DNA of 64,000 nt from Hyphobacterium sp. CCMP332. GTDB lineage: Bacteria; Pseudomonadota; Alphaproteobacteria; Caulobacterales; Maricaulaceae. The stretch lies in contig NZ_CP058669.1 of NCBI RefSeq assembly GCF_014323565.1, positions 1,639,501-1,703,500 of the forward strand, read 5' to 3'. This document shows, piece after piece, positions 17,129-25,512 of the stretch (positions are counted from its first letter, which is position 1; the number at the start of each line of letters is the position of its first letter). The notes below the pieces were generated by a model. That model was given only the letters and a program-made list of their open reading frames with translations, ran no database searches and was not told where the DNA came from. Made by a program: the position numbers and the translations under genes.

Positions 17129-17202
17129 CGTGATCTCCCCAGATCATGTATCCCCGAGTATTCCGCCATACTGCCACGAGGGCGTGCCGGCCGCCAGTAT
17201 CG

Positions 17203-18093
17203 TCAGAGCTGCCCCTTGAAGCTGTCGGCGAGATGGTCAACGAACAGGCGGACACGTTGCGACAGATACCGGCTGGACGGGAAGACCGCCCAGAGATCAC
17301 GGTGATCCGGTTCCCAGTCCACCAGCACCGGCACGACCCGCCCTGCCCTCAGCGCATCCCGCGCCGCCCAGCTGGGGCTGCAGGCAATCCCCAATCCCTG
17401 CGCGGCCGCTTCAATGGCCGCTGTTGCCCCATTGAGCGTCAGGCGGCCGGAGACTTTCACTTCTTCGGTGGCTTCGCCTTGAGAAAACTTCCACAGCTGC
17501 GGTGCCGGCTTGTTGCGATCAATGATGCAGTCGTGATTGACGAGATCTGCAGGAATGTCTGGATGGCCGGTCGCCGCCAGATAGTCCGGCGATGCGACGA
17601 CAGACATGCAGGCGGGGGCGATCTTCTTGGCGATCAGGCTGGAATCGGTGAGATGACCAATACGAACGGCCAGATCAAACCCTTCATCGACCAGATCCAC
17701 CATGCGGTCGGCCATGGAAATCCGCACATCCACACCCGGCCATTTGCGCATGAAATCCGCCACTACCGGCATCAGGATTCGCGCACCAAAATCGACCGGC
17801 GCTGATATTCGCAACACGCCGACCGGCGCTGCGTCATCGTCGGCAAAGCCGTCCTCGATCAGTTCAAATTCCGACAGCCAGGGGCGGATACGTTCCAGCA
17901 GGGCCTGGCCGGCATCCGTCAGCCGGACCGAGCGCGTCGTGCGCTCCAGAAGCCGCGCCTGCAGCCGGGTTTCCAGAGCGGTAATCTGCTTGGAGGCCGC
18001 GCCGGGCGTCATGCCTTCCTTCTCGGCGGCCTTGGTGAAACTGCCGAGTTCCGCAACGGCAACGAAGAGGCGAAGGGAGTCGATACGATCCAT
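17203..18093 (-). CDS. LysR family transcriptional regulator
   Basis: A 296-residue regulator. Residues 1-60 form the winged HTH (MDRIDSLRLFVAVAELGSFTKAAEKEGMTPGAASKQITALE), then the linker helix (RLLERTTRSVRLTDAG) and a periplasmic-binding-like effector domain (~90-290). Sequence is closest in style to the DsdC/CrgA-like subgroup (DFGARILMPVVADFMRKWPGVDVRI). It lies nine bases downstream of the methyltransferase gene in the same direction. The inducer and targets are unknown. Confidence 0.92.
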   Translation of the reverse strand: MDRIDSLRLFVAVAELGSFTKAAEKEGMTPGAASKQITALETRLQARLLERTTRSVRLTDAGQALLERIRPWLSEFELIEDGFADDDAAPVGVLRISAPVDFGARILMPVVADFMRKWPGVDVRISMADRMVDLVDEGFDLAVRIGHLTDSSLIAKKIAPACMSVVASPDYLAATGHPDIPADLVNHDCIIDRNKPAPQLWKFSQGEATEEVKVSGRLTLNGATAAIEAAAQGLGIACSPSWAARDALRAGRVVPVLVDWEPDHRDLWAVFPSSRYLSQRVRLFVDHLADSFKGQL

Positions 18094-18102
18094 GGCGTCA
18101 GC

Positions 18103-18942
18103 CTAGTCTGAAGACGTTCGCCGGGCGATGACTTCAATCACCATCGGCGTTGTCAGGATGCTGTTCGGATCGGCGGCGCGTTCATTGGCGAGGGCATGAA
18201 ACCGCTGTCCGTCTTCCTCTGACAGGAATTTCAGCTCGACCAGCCGGTCAATTCCGTCCGATTTCAACCACCCCATCGGCCAGTTCCACACCAGTTCGCC
18301 GGGGCGTGTCGTAAAGATATGCGGCGTCATGAATTCGGTTTTCCAGCCGATGTTTGCCATCATGGCGGGCAGCTGTTTGGCGATATTCGGTTCGCCGCCA
18401 AAGGCGCGCCAGCTGGCCTTTACGGCATCGATAAAGCGGTCCTGCACGGGATCCGCAGGGGAAAAACCGAAGGTTTCGTAATGGCCATATTCATGCGCGA
18501 TAAAAACGCCGCCGGGTTTCAAGACCGTTTTCAGACGTTCGAACAAATCCTGCGGGTCGGCGAGGAAGGACAAGACCCAGCGCGACCAGATCATATCCAC
18601 GCTATGGCCCGGCAGGGTGAGTTTGCCGAGATCGGATTTGAGGGTCTCGATATTGGTCAGCCCCCGCAGTTTCGCGCCTTCATTGACGGCCTCGAGGAAG
18701 AGCGCCGATTGATCGACCGCGATGACCTTGCCCGTCGGGCCGACCAGTTGCGCGAGATCAAAGCTGGCATGGCCGGGACCGGACCCGATATCCAGCACCG
18801 TCATGCCGGGCTTGAGACCGGCCCGGCGCCAGCCGGCCAGCGCCCGCTCGCGCCAGATCGCATGCTGCTGGCCGAGGCGGAGTATTTCCTGATTGGAGGC
18901 GCCGATGATGTAGTCATCTTCCGGCAGGCTGGACTGGCTCAT
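18103..18942 (-). CDS. Class I SAM-dependent methyltransferase
   Basis: A 279-residue cytosolic methyltransferase. The SAM-binding motif I is VLDIGSGPGHASFDLAQLVGP, followed by VIAVDQS (motif II) and MIWSRWVLSFLADP (post-II). The start at 18942 (MSQSSLPEDDY) is preferred to 18978 because GGGGAT precedes it. The acceptor substrate cannot be read from sequence; homologues are annotated as UbiE-like or small-molecule methyltransferases. It is cotranscribed with the LysR regulator downstream. Confidence 0.85.
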   Translation of the reverse strand: MSQSSLPEDDYIIGASNQEILRLGQQHAIWRERALAGWRRAGLKPGMTVLDIGSGPGHASFDLAQLVGPTGKVIAVDQSALFLEAVNEGAKLRGLTNIETLKSDLGKLTLPGHSVDMIWSRWVLSFLADPQDLFERLKTVLKPGGVFIAHEYGHYETFGFSPADPVQDRFIDAVKASWRAFGGEPNIAKQLPAMMANIGWKTEFMTPHIFTTRPGELVWNWPMGWLKSDGIDRLVELKFLSEEDGQRFHALANERAADPNSILTTPMVIEVIARRTSSD

Positions 18943-19428
18943 CTGTTTATCCCCGCAATGCGGCGTGAATGGCCACATTTTTCCAGTTTTTGCGATTTTG
19001 TCTCCTACTACTACTACAATTGTGTCAGCGGCAGCAGGCAGTATGGGCGGAAAGCTGACGCCATGTGCACCAGTTTACCACCCTGACAATGCGATGGGGA
19101 TTGTGAAGGGAAAACAGTCCGTCGTGCAAACGGGATCAGCGTGTCTTGTCGCTCGTGTCCGGTTGCGTCTCCTCCTCTTTTTCCGTCTCCGGCATCGCCG
19201 TCCCGGGCGAATAGGAGGGCAGGTCGTGTTTTTCGCGTTGCTTCATGGCTGATCTCCAACAGACTACCTGTCAGTCAAACGCATCGGAGACCGGCGCTGT
19301 TCCCGCATACAGAATTCATGAACCAGACAGCGGCCCGCCCCCTTCCGGCTTGCCGCCATGCCATCGCCATGAGACGCTTGTGGTTTGCCGCGCCAGCGGT
19401 CAACGCGGCGCCTGTGGAGGATGCCGCC
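18943..19428. other. Long intergenic region
   Basis: About 490 bases between divergent genes. It contains a short CTA/CTACTA run near 19006-19015 and one possible tiny leftward gene (19136-19246), listed separately. No terminator or repeat was recognised. Confidence 0.5.
19136..19246 (-). CDS. Possible small charged protein (36 aa)
   Basis: ATG at 19246 preceded by GGAG six bases upstream; product begins MKQREKHDLPSYSPGTAMPE and continues as a very acidic, Thr-rich tail. No family known. Support is only the ribosome-binding site, position in an otherwise empty gap and composition. Confidence 0.3.
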   Translation of the reverse strand: MKQREKHDLPSYSPGTAMPETEKEEETQPDTSDKTR

Positions 19429-20040
19429 ATGAAATCCGAGATCAACGCTCTGGCCGCCCGTATCCGGGCACTGGAAGCCGAGCTGGAGGAGAAGCTGATC
19501 GAACGCCGCCGCGATCTGGAATACAAATGGTCGCACGGGCGGGCGGTCTTCAGCCGCGAAGTGAAGGAACGCCAGCGCAAGCTGAAAATCTCGGCCGGAC
19601 GCTTTTTCGCCACATCCGGTTTTCTGGAAATCCTCACCTCACCCTTCATCTATGCGGTGACCCTGCCCTTTATTGCGCTCGATCTGTTCGCCAGCCTGTT
19701 CCAGATGGTCTGCTTTCGCGTTTATGGCATCCGGCAGGTCAAACGCCGCGACTATGTCGTCTTCGATCGCCACCGCCTCGCCTATCTGAACATCATGCAG
19801 AAGATCAATTGTACCTATTGCGCCTACGCCAATGGCGTCCTCGCCTATGTCCAGGAAATTGCCTCCCGGACCGAGCAATACTGGTGCCCGATCAAACATG
19901 CCGAACGGATCAAGGACGCGCACAAGCGCTATGCGGCCTTCCTTGAATATGGAGACACCGCCTCCTATCCGGACGCCCTTCAGGAGCAAAGAGCGGCGCT
20001 GAAAGCTGAAGACGACGCGGCAGAGGAAAAATCAGTCTAG
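19429..20040 (+). CDS. Conserved membrane-associated protein, unknown function
   Basis: A 203-residue protein. The ATG at 19429 is chosen because GGAGG stands eight bases upstream and the sequence before it lacks protein-like character. Residues ~1-45 form a charged coiled coil (INALAARIRALEAELEEKLIERRRDLE), then a hydrophobic stretch (TSPFIYAVTLPFIALDLFASLFQMVCF, ~75-100) and a conserved-looking Cys/Tyr/His-rich part (INCTYCAYANG, EQYWCPIKHA). The CxxC and later Cys-Pro hint at metal or disulfide chemistry. Homologues are widespread in Proteobacteria but uncharacterised. Confidence 0.75.
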   Translation: MKSEINALAARIRALEAELEEKLIERRRDLEYKWSHGRAVFSREVKERQRKLKISAGRFFATSGFLEILTSPFIYAVTLPFIALDLFASLFQMVCFRVYGIRQVKRRDYVVFDRHRLAYLNIMQKINCTYCAYANGVLAYVQEIASRTEQYWCPIKHAERIKDAHKRYAAFLEYGDTASYPDALQEQRAALKAEDDAAEEKSV

Positions 20041-20337
20041 CTGCCGGCTCGCCCGTATCTGACCGTTCCGCCAGATCCGCTCAGCCCCGCTGGCGCGCCA
20101 TAACCGCCTGTCATGCCGCCTGTGATCGATCCTGGCAGGTCTGTTCACCGAGGCATTTCACAATCCTGTCCCTGTAGAGGCACGGCCAGTCTTCCCCACT
20201 CGCGATGCGCGAATGGGGAAAGCGCGCCATTCACCCGGGAATTCACTCCGCTCGCGAAGTTCGGATTGCCCGCGGCCAGCCGGGCCCGCAAAGCCGTCTC
20301 GCAAGTTCAAAACGTCACTGAGTACGGAGAAACCAAC
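20041..20337 (+). other. Intergenic region upstream of the DUF2141 gene
   Basis: About 300 bases with no gene. AGTACGGAGA at its end supplies the ribosome-binding site for the GTG start at 20338. No confident promoter was found. Confidence 0.4.
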
Positions 20338-20769
20338 GTGAAACACCTCATCCTCCCCGCCCTGGCAGCTGCCAGTCTTTTCGTTCCCGGCGCAGCCGCC
20401 CGCGGTGATACCGCCCGCCTGACGATCACGGTTCACGGCTATTCGGACGCCAATGCCGTTATCGAGCTGGGTCTCTTTGCCGATCAGGCTGGCTGGGACG
20501 AGGACCGCGCCTTGCGCGACATTCGCGTGGTCGCCGATGGCAGCAGCGTCGACATCGTGATCGAGGATGTCGAACCGGGCGTCTATGGCATCAAACTGTT
20601 CCATGATGCCGACAATGACGGCGAGCTCGACTTCAACCGGTTCGGCATCCCCCAGGAAGACTATGCCTTCTCGAACAATGCACGCGGCCGCTTCGGTCCG
20701 GCGCGGTGGGAAAATGCCCGCTTTACGGTGGAAGCGGGCGAGAATTCACACCGCATAGAGCTGAACTGA
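20338..20769 (+). CDS. DUF2141 family exported protein
   Basis: A 143-residue protein with a GTG start (GGAG eight bases upstream), signal peptide VKHLILPALAAASLFVPGAAA and a beta-sandwich body matching DUF2141: VIELGLFADQAGW, VEPGVYGIKLFHDADNDGELDFNRFGIPQEDYAFSNNA. The DADNDGELD segment resembles a calcium-binding loop. Family members are periplasmic or secreted with unknown function. It stands alone, followed by a hairpin at 20785-20805. Confidence 0.85.
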   Translation: MKHLILPALAAASLFVPGAAARGDTARLTITVHGYSDANAVIELGLFADQAGWDEDRALRDIRVVADGSSVDIVIEDVEPGVYGIKLFHDADNDGELDFNRFGIPQEDYAFSNNARGRFGPARWENARFTVEAGENSHRIELN

Positions 20770-20784
20770 TCATCGGGAAGCAGC

Positions 20785-20805
20785 GGGGCATCGCACCGAT
20801 GCCCC
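20785..20805 (+). terminator. Hairpin after the DUF2141 gene
   Basis: GGGGCATCG and CGATGCCCC form a perfect nine-base stem with a CAC loop, 15 bases after the stop. There is no T-run, so termination would be weak or Rho-assisted. Confidence 0.5.
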
Positions 20806-21308
20806 ATACACCAACCGCCCGTCTCTTCTCTCTTGCGAGCGGAGTGGCGGGCGGCGGCGCGGGGGGATTTCCCGTTTCCGGTCTTTCCCCGTTGCTGGTC
20901 CGGTTTCCGTGCCGTATCGCCGGTTTGACCCTTTGATGTCTCCGGTGTGACCCTTCGACTGGCCGGTGTGCCCGAACCTGTCCCTTATCCTTCCGGGTTT
21001 GATCCCTTCCGGTCCGGAACCCTCCAGCGCTCTGCTGTTTTGACACAGCGGCGGTCTGAAGGATCGGGTTCCGTTGGCGTTTCGGTGAAGATTGGCCTCT
21101 GTTCACCCGATGACTGGAGTGAACGCCTGAATCCGCTTCCGGTCAATTATTGGCCCTACGGTTTTTGTGGATAAAAAAGCGGTTTTTGTTCAAAACTCCG
21201 AAAAGCGCCGGTTTTTGAGGGGGAAGGGAATGGCGCTCTTTTTCACAATTAGGATGAAACGAAATACTATTTTGAATTGAAAAAGAAAATTTGTAGAGCC
21301 ATGTCTTT
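20806..21308. other. Gene-free region with degenerate CCGGT-TGACCC reiterations
   Basis: No plausible gene. Between about 20875 and 21020 the + strand is pyrimidine-rich and repeats short variants of CCGGTTTGACCC/CCGGTGTGACCC (for example near 20919, 20941, 20962 and 20993). The end (21165-21300) is AT-richer. It may be a decayed repeat or an untranslated RNA; nothing firmer can be said. Confidence 0.4.
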
Positions 21309-21352
21309 CTCCCCCCGCTTGCGGGGGGAGTGTCGCGCAGCGACGAGGGGGG
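21309..21352. repeat. Family A repeat, left half (flanks the DUF559 gene)
   Basis: CTCCCCCCGC-TT-GCGGGGGGAG (21309-21330) is a perfect ten-base hairpin, then GTCGC-GCA-GCGAC and GAGGGGGGC. The same order of parts forms the left half of the complete element at 38551-38644. Confidence 0.8.
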
Positions 21353-21355
21353 CGA

Positions 21356-21736
21356 ATGCGTAAGGGAGAAACCCGGTCCCGCATGTTTGCAAGGCGGCTT
21401 CGCCGCTCCATGACCGATGCGGAAACCATACTCTGGTCCCGGCTCCGGCGCGGTGGCCTGAACGGTTACAAATTTCGCCGTCAGCATCCGGTCGGTCCGT
21501 ACATTGCCGATTTTGACTGCATAGAGGCCAGGCTGGTGGTTGAGGTCGATGGGGCGACCCATGCGACGCCCGATGAAATCGCTTATGACCGGCGGCGAAC
21601 ACATTACCTTCAAAAACGCGGCTGGATCGTCTATCGGGCGGCCAATCCGGACATCTATGAAAATCTCGACGGCGTTCTGGACGGGATAGAGGCGCATCTC
21701 CCCCCTCCACCACTACGTGGTCCCCCTCCCCCGTAA
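21356..21736 (+). CDS. DUF559 domain nuclease-like protein
   Basis: A 126-residue protein of the DUF559 family, a restriction-endonuclease-like (Vsr/PD-(D/E)XK) fold. Characteristic text: MTDAETILWSRLRRGGLNGYKF, RRQHPVGPYIADFDCIEARLVVEVDGATH (putative catalytic Asp, and Glu-x-Asp) and YDRRRTHYLQKRGWIVYR. The gene begins three bases after the left half of a family A repeat and its last residues (PPPPLRGPPPP) are encoded by the right half. No methyltransferase or partner is adjacent. Biochemical activity of the family is not established. Confidence 0.85.
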   Translation: MRKGETRSRMFARRLRRSMTDAETILWSRLRRGGLNGYKFRRQHPVGPYIADFDCIEARLVVEVDGATHATPDEIAYDRRRTHYLQKRGWIVYRAANPDIYENLDGVLDGIEAHLPPPPLRGPPPP

Positions 21737-21746
21737 ATGGGGGGGA
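21698..21746. repeat. Family A repeat, right half
   Basis: CCCCCTCC, then ACCAC-TAC-GTGGT (21709-21721), then a C/G-run hairpin around GTAAAT (21727-21746). Its parts mirror the right half of the 38551-38644 element. It encodes the C-terminus and stop of the DUF559 gene. Confidence 0.75.
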
Positions 21747-21753
21747 ATCTGGA

Positions 21754-21796
21754 GGCCTCCTTCGAGGCTCGCCCTGCTCGCACCTCAGGATGAGGT
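21754..21796. repeat. Family C repeat, half copy
   Basis: CTCCTTCGAGGCTCGC followed by GCTCGCACCTCAGGATGAGG. The same two blocks, inverted, are at 52070-52113. Confidence 0.7.
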
Positions 21797-21807
21797 TTAT
21801 GAAACGG

Positions 21808-21905
21808 CCCCTCACCCTTCGCGCTGACGCGCTCTTCCCTCTCCCTCGAGGGAGGGACCCGGCGCTGTCTGCCGTCAGGCAGAATAGCGTTGGGAGGGTG
21901 AGGGG
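21808..21905. repeat. Family B repeat
   Basis: A 98-base element bounded by CCCCTCACCC (21808-21817) and its complement GGGTGAGGGG (21896-21905). The inner parts are CGCGCTGACGCGCTCTTCCC, the palindromic core CCCTCTCCCTCGAGGGAGGG and a GTCTGCCGTCAGGCAG hairpin. Related copies: 25412, 48029 and 58643. Confidence 0.85.
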
Positions 21906-21973
21906 GGCATAAAAAAGGGCCGGACGCCTTTCAGCGCCCGGCCCCTCTCTGCGTTGCTCCCGGTCCCTCCGGT

Positions 21974-24163
21974 TTACGCCGCAGCCTGTTTGCCGCCAAA
22001 GCGGCCATAGAAGGTCTCACCCTTTGCGGCCATGTCGCGCAGGAGGCCCGGCACCTTGAACGGCTCGCCGAAATCCTTCGCCATCTGGTCGGCTTTTTCG
22101 ACAAAGGCTTTCGCGCCAATCGTGTCGATGAAGGAGAGCACCCCGCCGGTATAGGGCGCAAAACCCCAGGCGAGGATGGAGCCGACATCGGCTTCGCGCG
22201 GATCCTTGACCACGCCCTCTTCCATGCAGCGCGCCGCTTCGATGGCCTGCGCATAGAGGATGCGGTCTTTGACTTCCTGCACGTCCGGCTGAACCGATTT
22301 CAGACCGTCCACCGCGAACTGGTTCAGCTCCGGCCACAGGCTCTTCGACTTGTCTTCGGCATAGTCATAGAAGCCCTTGCCGGTCTTGCGGCCATAGCGG
22401 CCGAGCTCATACATCCTGGTGATGATCGGATCGGACTTGCCGGCGACATAGGCAGAGCCCAGGTCTTTCTTGGTCTGCTCCTGGATTTTCCAGGCCAGAT
22501 CGATGGCCGTCATGTCCATCAATTCCATCGCGCCCATCGGCATGCCGGCCATGCGGGTGCCGTTCTCGATCAGCGCCGGGGCATAGCCTTCTGACAACAT
22601 GGCCAGACCCTGCTCGCCAAAGCGCATCACACAGCGATTGCAATAGAAGCCGCGCGTGTCGGCGACCACAATCGGCGTCTTCTTGATCTTCGTCACGAAA
22701 TCAATGGCGCGGGACACAGCCCGGTCGCCGGTCTTGTCGCCGACAATGACTTCGACCAGCGCCATTTTTTCAACCGGCGAGAAGAAGTGGATGCCGACGA
22801 ACTGGTCCGGCTTGCCCGAGGCTTCGGCCAGCGACGAAATCGGAATGGTCGACGTGTTCGAGCCAAAGATGGCGTCCGCCTTCATATGCTCTTCGGCGGC
22901 CTTGGTGATCTTGTGCTTCAGCTCGGAGTTTTCAAACACGGCCTCGACGACCAGATCGACGTCGCTGAGCAGGGAATAATCGGTCGTCGGCGTGATCAGC
23001 GCAGCCATGGCATCGGCCTTGTCCTGCGCGACCTTGCCGCGGGCGACGCCCTTGGCGAAATGGTCCACAGCGTGTTGCTTGCCCTTGTCCGCGCCTTCCT
23101 GATTGACGTCGATCAGCACGACCTCGATCCCGGCCTGCGCCGAGACGGTGGCGATGCCCGCGCCCATGAAACCGGCACCGATGACGGCGATCTTCCGGAC
23201 CTCTTCCTTCGAGGTTCCGGCCGGACGCGCCCCGCCCTTGTCCAGCGCCTGCTTGGACAGGAAGATGGAGCGGATCATGTTGCGGCTTTCCGGACGCATG
23301 AGCAGCTTGGTGAAATAGCGGCTTTCGATGCGCAGACCGGCATCAATCGGCACCTGGATGCCTTCATAGACGCACGACAGGATATAACGCTGGGCCGGAT
23401 AATTGCCCTTGGTTTCCTTCAGCAGCATCGGGTTGGCTGCGCCGAAGGTCTGCATGCCCGCAGGCGTATAGACGGCCCCGCCCGGCATTTTGAACTTGTC
23501 CTGATCCCAGGGCTGTTTTGCGCCCATCGGATCGGCTTTCACCAGCTCTTTCGCCTTGGCGACGATCTCGGCCAGCGGCGCAATCTCGTGGACGACGCCC
23601 TGTTCCTTGGCCTTCTCCGCATCCAGCTGCTTGCCCTGCAGCATGATCGGCGCGGCATTCATCACGCCCATCAGGCGCGGCAGGCGCTGTGTGCCACCAC
23701 CACCCGGCAGAACGCCGACCAGCGCTTCGGGCAGGCCCAGCTTGGCGCCGGCATCGGTCGCCATGACGCGGTAGTGACAGGCCAGCGTGACTTCAAATCC
23801 ACCGCCCAGCGCCAGACCATTGATGGCCGCCGCAATCGGCTTGCCGCAGGTTTCCAGCTGGCGCAGCTGCGCATTCAGGCGGAAGGCCATGTCGAAGAGT
23901 TTCTGCTTGGCTTCGTCTTCCGACAGGCCCGACAGGTCCATCATGCCGCTGCCCAGCTCGGACAGATCGGCCCCGGCGCAGAAGGCTTTCTTGCCGGAGG
24001 TGATGACCGCGCCCTTGATGGCGTCATCGGTCGAGATTTTCTCGACCAGCTCGCCCAGCTCGGACATGACGCCCGCGGACAACACATTCATCGAGACGTT
24101 CGGGCTGTCAAAAGTGATCAGCGCAATGCCGTCAGAGTCGAGTTCAAATTTGAAATGGTTCAT
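21974..24163 (-). CDS. fadJ: Multifunctional fatty-acid oxidation protein (enoyl-CoA hydratase/3-hydroxyacyl-CoA dehydrogenase)
   Basis: A 729-residue trifunctional alpha subunit. The N-terminal crotonase domain (~1-190) hydrates trans-2-enoyl-CoA: GKKAFCAGADLSELG, NGLALGGGFEVTLACHYR, GLPEALVGVLPGGGGTQRLPR. A Rossmann 3-hydroxyacyl-CoA dehydrogenase domain follows (IAVIGAGFMGAGIATVSAQAG at ~330; SNTSTIPISSLAEA; GIHFFSPVEKMALVEVI with the catalytic His), then the C-terminal helical domains (FYDYAEDKS). It works with the thiolase encoded just upstream (12-base gap) to complete beta-oxidation. The choice between fadJ and fadB is not certain. Confidence 0.93.
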   Translation of the reverse strand: MNHFKFELDSDGIALITFDSPNVSMNVLSAGVMSELGELVEKISTDDAIKGAVITSGKKAFCAGADLSELGSGMMDLSGLSEDEAKQKLFDMAFRLNAQLRQLETCGKPIAAAINGLALGGGFEVTLACHYRVMATDAGAKLGLPEALVGVLPGGGGTQRLPRLMGVMNAAPIMLQGKQLDAEKAKEQGVVHEIAPLAEIVAKAKELVKADPMGAKQPWDQDKFKMPGGAVYTPAGMQTFGAANPMLLKETKGNYPAQRYILSCVYEGIQVPIDAGLRIESRYFTKLLMRPESRNMIRSIFLSKQALDKGGARPAGTSKEEVRKIAVIGAGFMGAGIATVSAQAGIEVVLIDVNQEGADKGKQHAVDHFAKGVARGKVAQDKADAMAALITPTTDYSLLSDVDLVVEAVFENSELKHKITKAAEEHMKADAIFGSNTSTIPISSLAEASGKPDQFVGIHFFSPVEKMALVEVIVGDKTGDRAVSRAIDFVTKIKKTPIVVADTRGFYCNRCVMRFGEQGLAMLSEGYAPALIENGTRMAGMPMGAMELMDMTAIDLAWKIQEQTKKDLGSAYVAGKSDPIITRMYELGRYGRKTGKGFYDYAEDKSKSLWPELNQFAVDGLKSVQPDVQEVKDRILYAQAIEAARCMEEGVVKDPREADVGSILAWGFAPYTGGVLSFIDTIGAKAFVEKADQMAKDFGEPFKVPGLLRDMAAKGETFYGRFGGKQAAA

Positions 24164-24175
24164 TGTGATATCTCC

Positions 24176-25384
24176 TTAAACCCGCTCGATGATCGTTGCC
24201 GTGCCCATGCCGCCGCCGACGCACAGCGTGGCAAGGCCCGTGGACTGACCCGTCCGCTCCAGCTCGTCGAGCAGCGTGCCGAGGATCATGGCGCCGGTCG
24301 CGCCCAGCGGGTGACCCATGGCAATCGCGCCGCCATTGACGTTGGTCTTGTCGTGCGAAATGCCCATATCGTCCATGAAGCGCAGAACGACAGATGCGAA
24401 CGCCTCGTTCATTTCATAAAGATCGATATCGCTGGCGCTCATGCCGGCTTTCTTCAGCGCCTTGAGCGCCGACGGCGCCGGGCCGGTCAGCATGATGGTC
24501 GGCTCCGAGCCGATAGAGGCCATGGAGACGATGCGCGCGCGCGGTTTCAGGCCGAGCTTCTCGCCCATTTCCTTGGAGCCGACGAGGATCGCTGCCGCGC
24601 CATCAACGATACCGGAAGAATTGCCGGCATGGTGGACGAAATTGACCTTCTCCACCTGCGGATATTTCTGGATCGCCACGGCGTCAAACCCGACAAAGGC
24701 CGACAAATCGCGGAAGGCCGGATTGAGCGCGGCCAGCGATTGCATGTCGGTTTGCGGGCGCATCAGCTCATCATGGTCGAGCTGGACGAGGCCGAGCTGG
24801 TTCTTCACCGGCACGACGGATTTCTTGAAGCGACCCTCTTCCCAGGCCTTGCCCGCGCGCTTCTGGCTTTCCACCGCATAGGCATCAACATCATCGCGCG
24901 AATAACCGCCCAGCGTGGCGATCAGGTCCGCGCCCACACCCTGCGGCACGAAGTAATGATCGTACGCCATCTCCGGATCGGCCGCCATCGCGCCACCATC
25001 CGAGCCCATCGGCACGCGGCTCATGGATTCGACGCCGCCGCCAATCGCCATATCGGCTTCGCCGGACATGACTTTCGCCGCGGCCATATTTGTCGCTTCC
25101 AGACCCGAGGCACAGAAACGGTTGATCTGCACACCGGCGGTGCTTTCAGCGAACCCGGCATTGATCACAGAAGCGCGGGCAATGTCGGCGCCCTGCTCAC
25201 CCACAGGCGACACGCAGCCCAGCACGACATCATCAACGTGGCTGGTGTCGAGATTATTGCGGTCCCGGATCGCCTGCAGCGCCTGTGTGGCCAGCTGCAG
25301 GGCGGTGATTTCATGCAGGGAACCGTTTTTCTTTCCCTTGCCGCGCGGCGTGCGCATGGCGTCGTAGATATAAGCTTCGGTCAT
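24176..25384 (-). CDS. Acetyl-CoA C-acyltransferase (thiolase)
   Basis: A 402-residue thiolase that cleaves 3-ketoacyl-CoA to acetyl-CoA and a shortened acyl-CoA. The nucleophile is Cys91 ([13 protein letters not shown]); the second active-site parts are [14 protein letters not shown] and CVGGGMG (Cys388). The start at 25384 ([16 protein letters not shown]) has GGGAG upstream and matches the family start; 17 extra codons upstream are translated from a repeat element. Beta-oxidation operon with fadJ downstream; a fadI/fadA-type beta subunit. Confidence 0.94.
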   Translation of the reverse strand: MTEAYIYDAMRTPRGKGKKNGSLHEITALQLATQALQAIRDRNNLDTSHVDDVVLGCVSPVGEQGADIARASVINAGFAESTAGVQINRFCASGLEATNMAAAKVMSGEADMAIGGGVESMSRVPMGSDGGAMAADPEMAYDHYFVPQGVGADLIATLGGYSRDDVDAYAVESQKRAGKAWEEGRFKKSVVPVKNQLGLVQLDHDELMRPQTDMQSLAALNPAFRDLSAFVGFDAVAIQKYPQVEKVNFVHHAGNSSGIVDGAAAILVGSKEMGEKLGLKPRARIVSMASIGSEPTIMLTGPAPSALKALKKAGMSASDIDLYEMNEAFASVVLRFMDDMGISHDKTNVNGGAIAMGHPLGATGAMILGTLLDELERTGQSTGLATLCVGGGMGTATIIERV

Positions 25385-25411
25385 GAGGGGAATCTCCCGT
25401 TGAATTATTCT

Positions 25412-25503
25412 GTCTCCCCCTCTCCCTGCGGGCATTCGCCCTTTCCCTCTCCCTCGAGGGAGAGGGAGGGACCCGCGCCGTCAGGCGTGGGAGGGTGAGG
25501 GGA
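25412..25503. repeat. Family B repeat inside the beta-oxidation operon
   Basis: Contains the exact 22-base palindrome at 25445-25466 (CCCTCTCCCTC and its complement), a short CGCGCCGTCAGGCGTG part and the right end GGGAGGGTGAGGGG. It occupies the 128-base gap between the acyl-CoA dehydrogenase and thiolase genes; its mRNA hairpin could alter transcript stability. Confidence 0.8.
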
Positions 25504-25512
25504 TGGGGTTCA

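Noticed and set aside
21739-21746. Simple terminator after the DUF559 gene
   Set aside because: The hairpin is part of the family A repeat and has no T-run, so it is listed as a repeat.
21309-21905. CRISPR array or tandem repeat array
   Set aside because: The repeats differ from one another, are each present once here and have no regular spacers; no cas gene is in the window.
22787-25498. 903-codon open frame antisense to fadJ and thiolase
   Set aside because: Shadow of strongly biased GC-rich codons on the other strand; no family motif, Arg/His/Asp-rich product, while the leftward genes are unmistakable.
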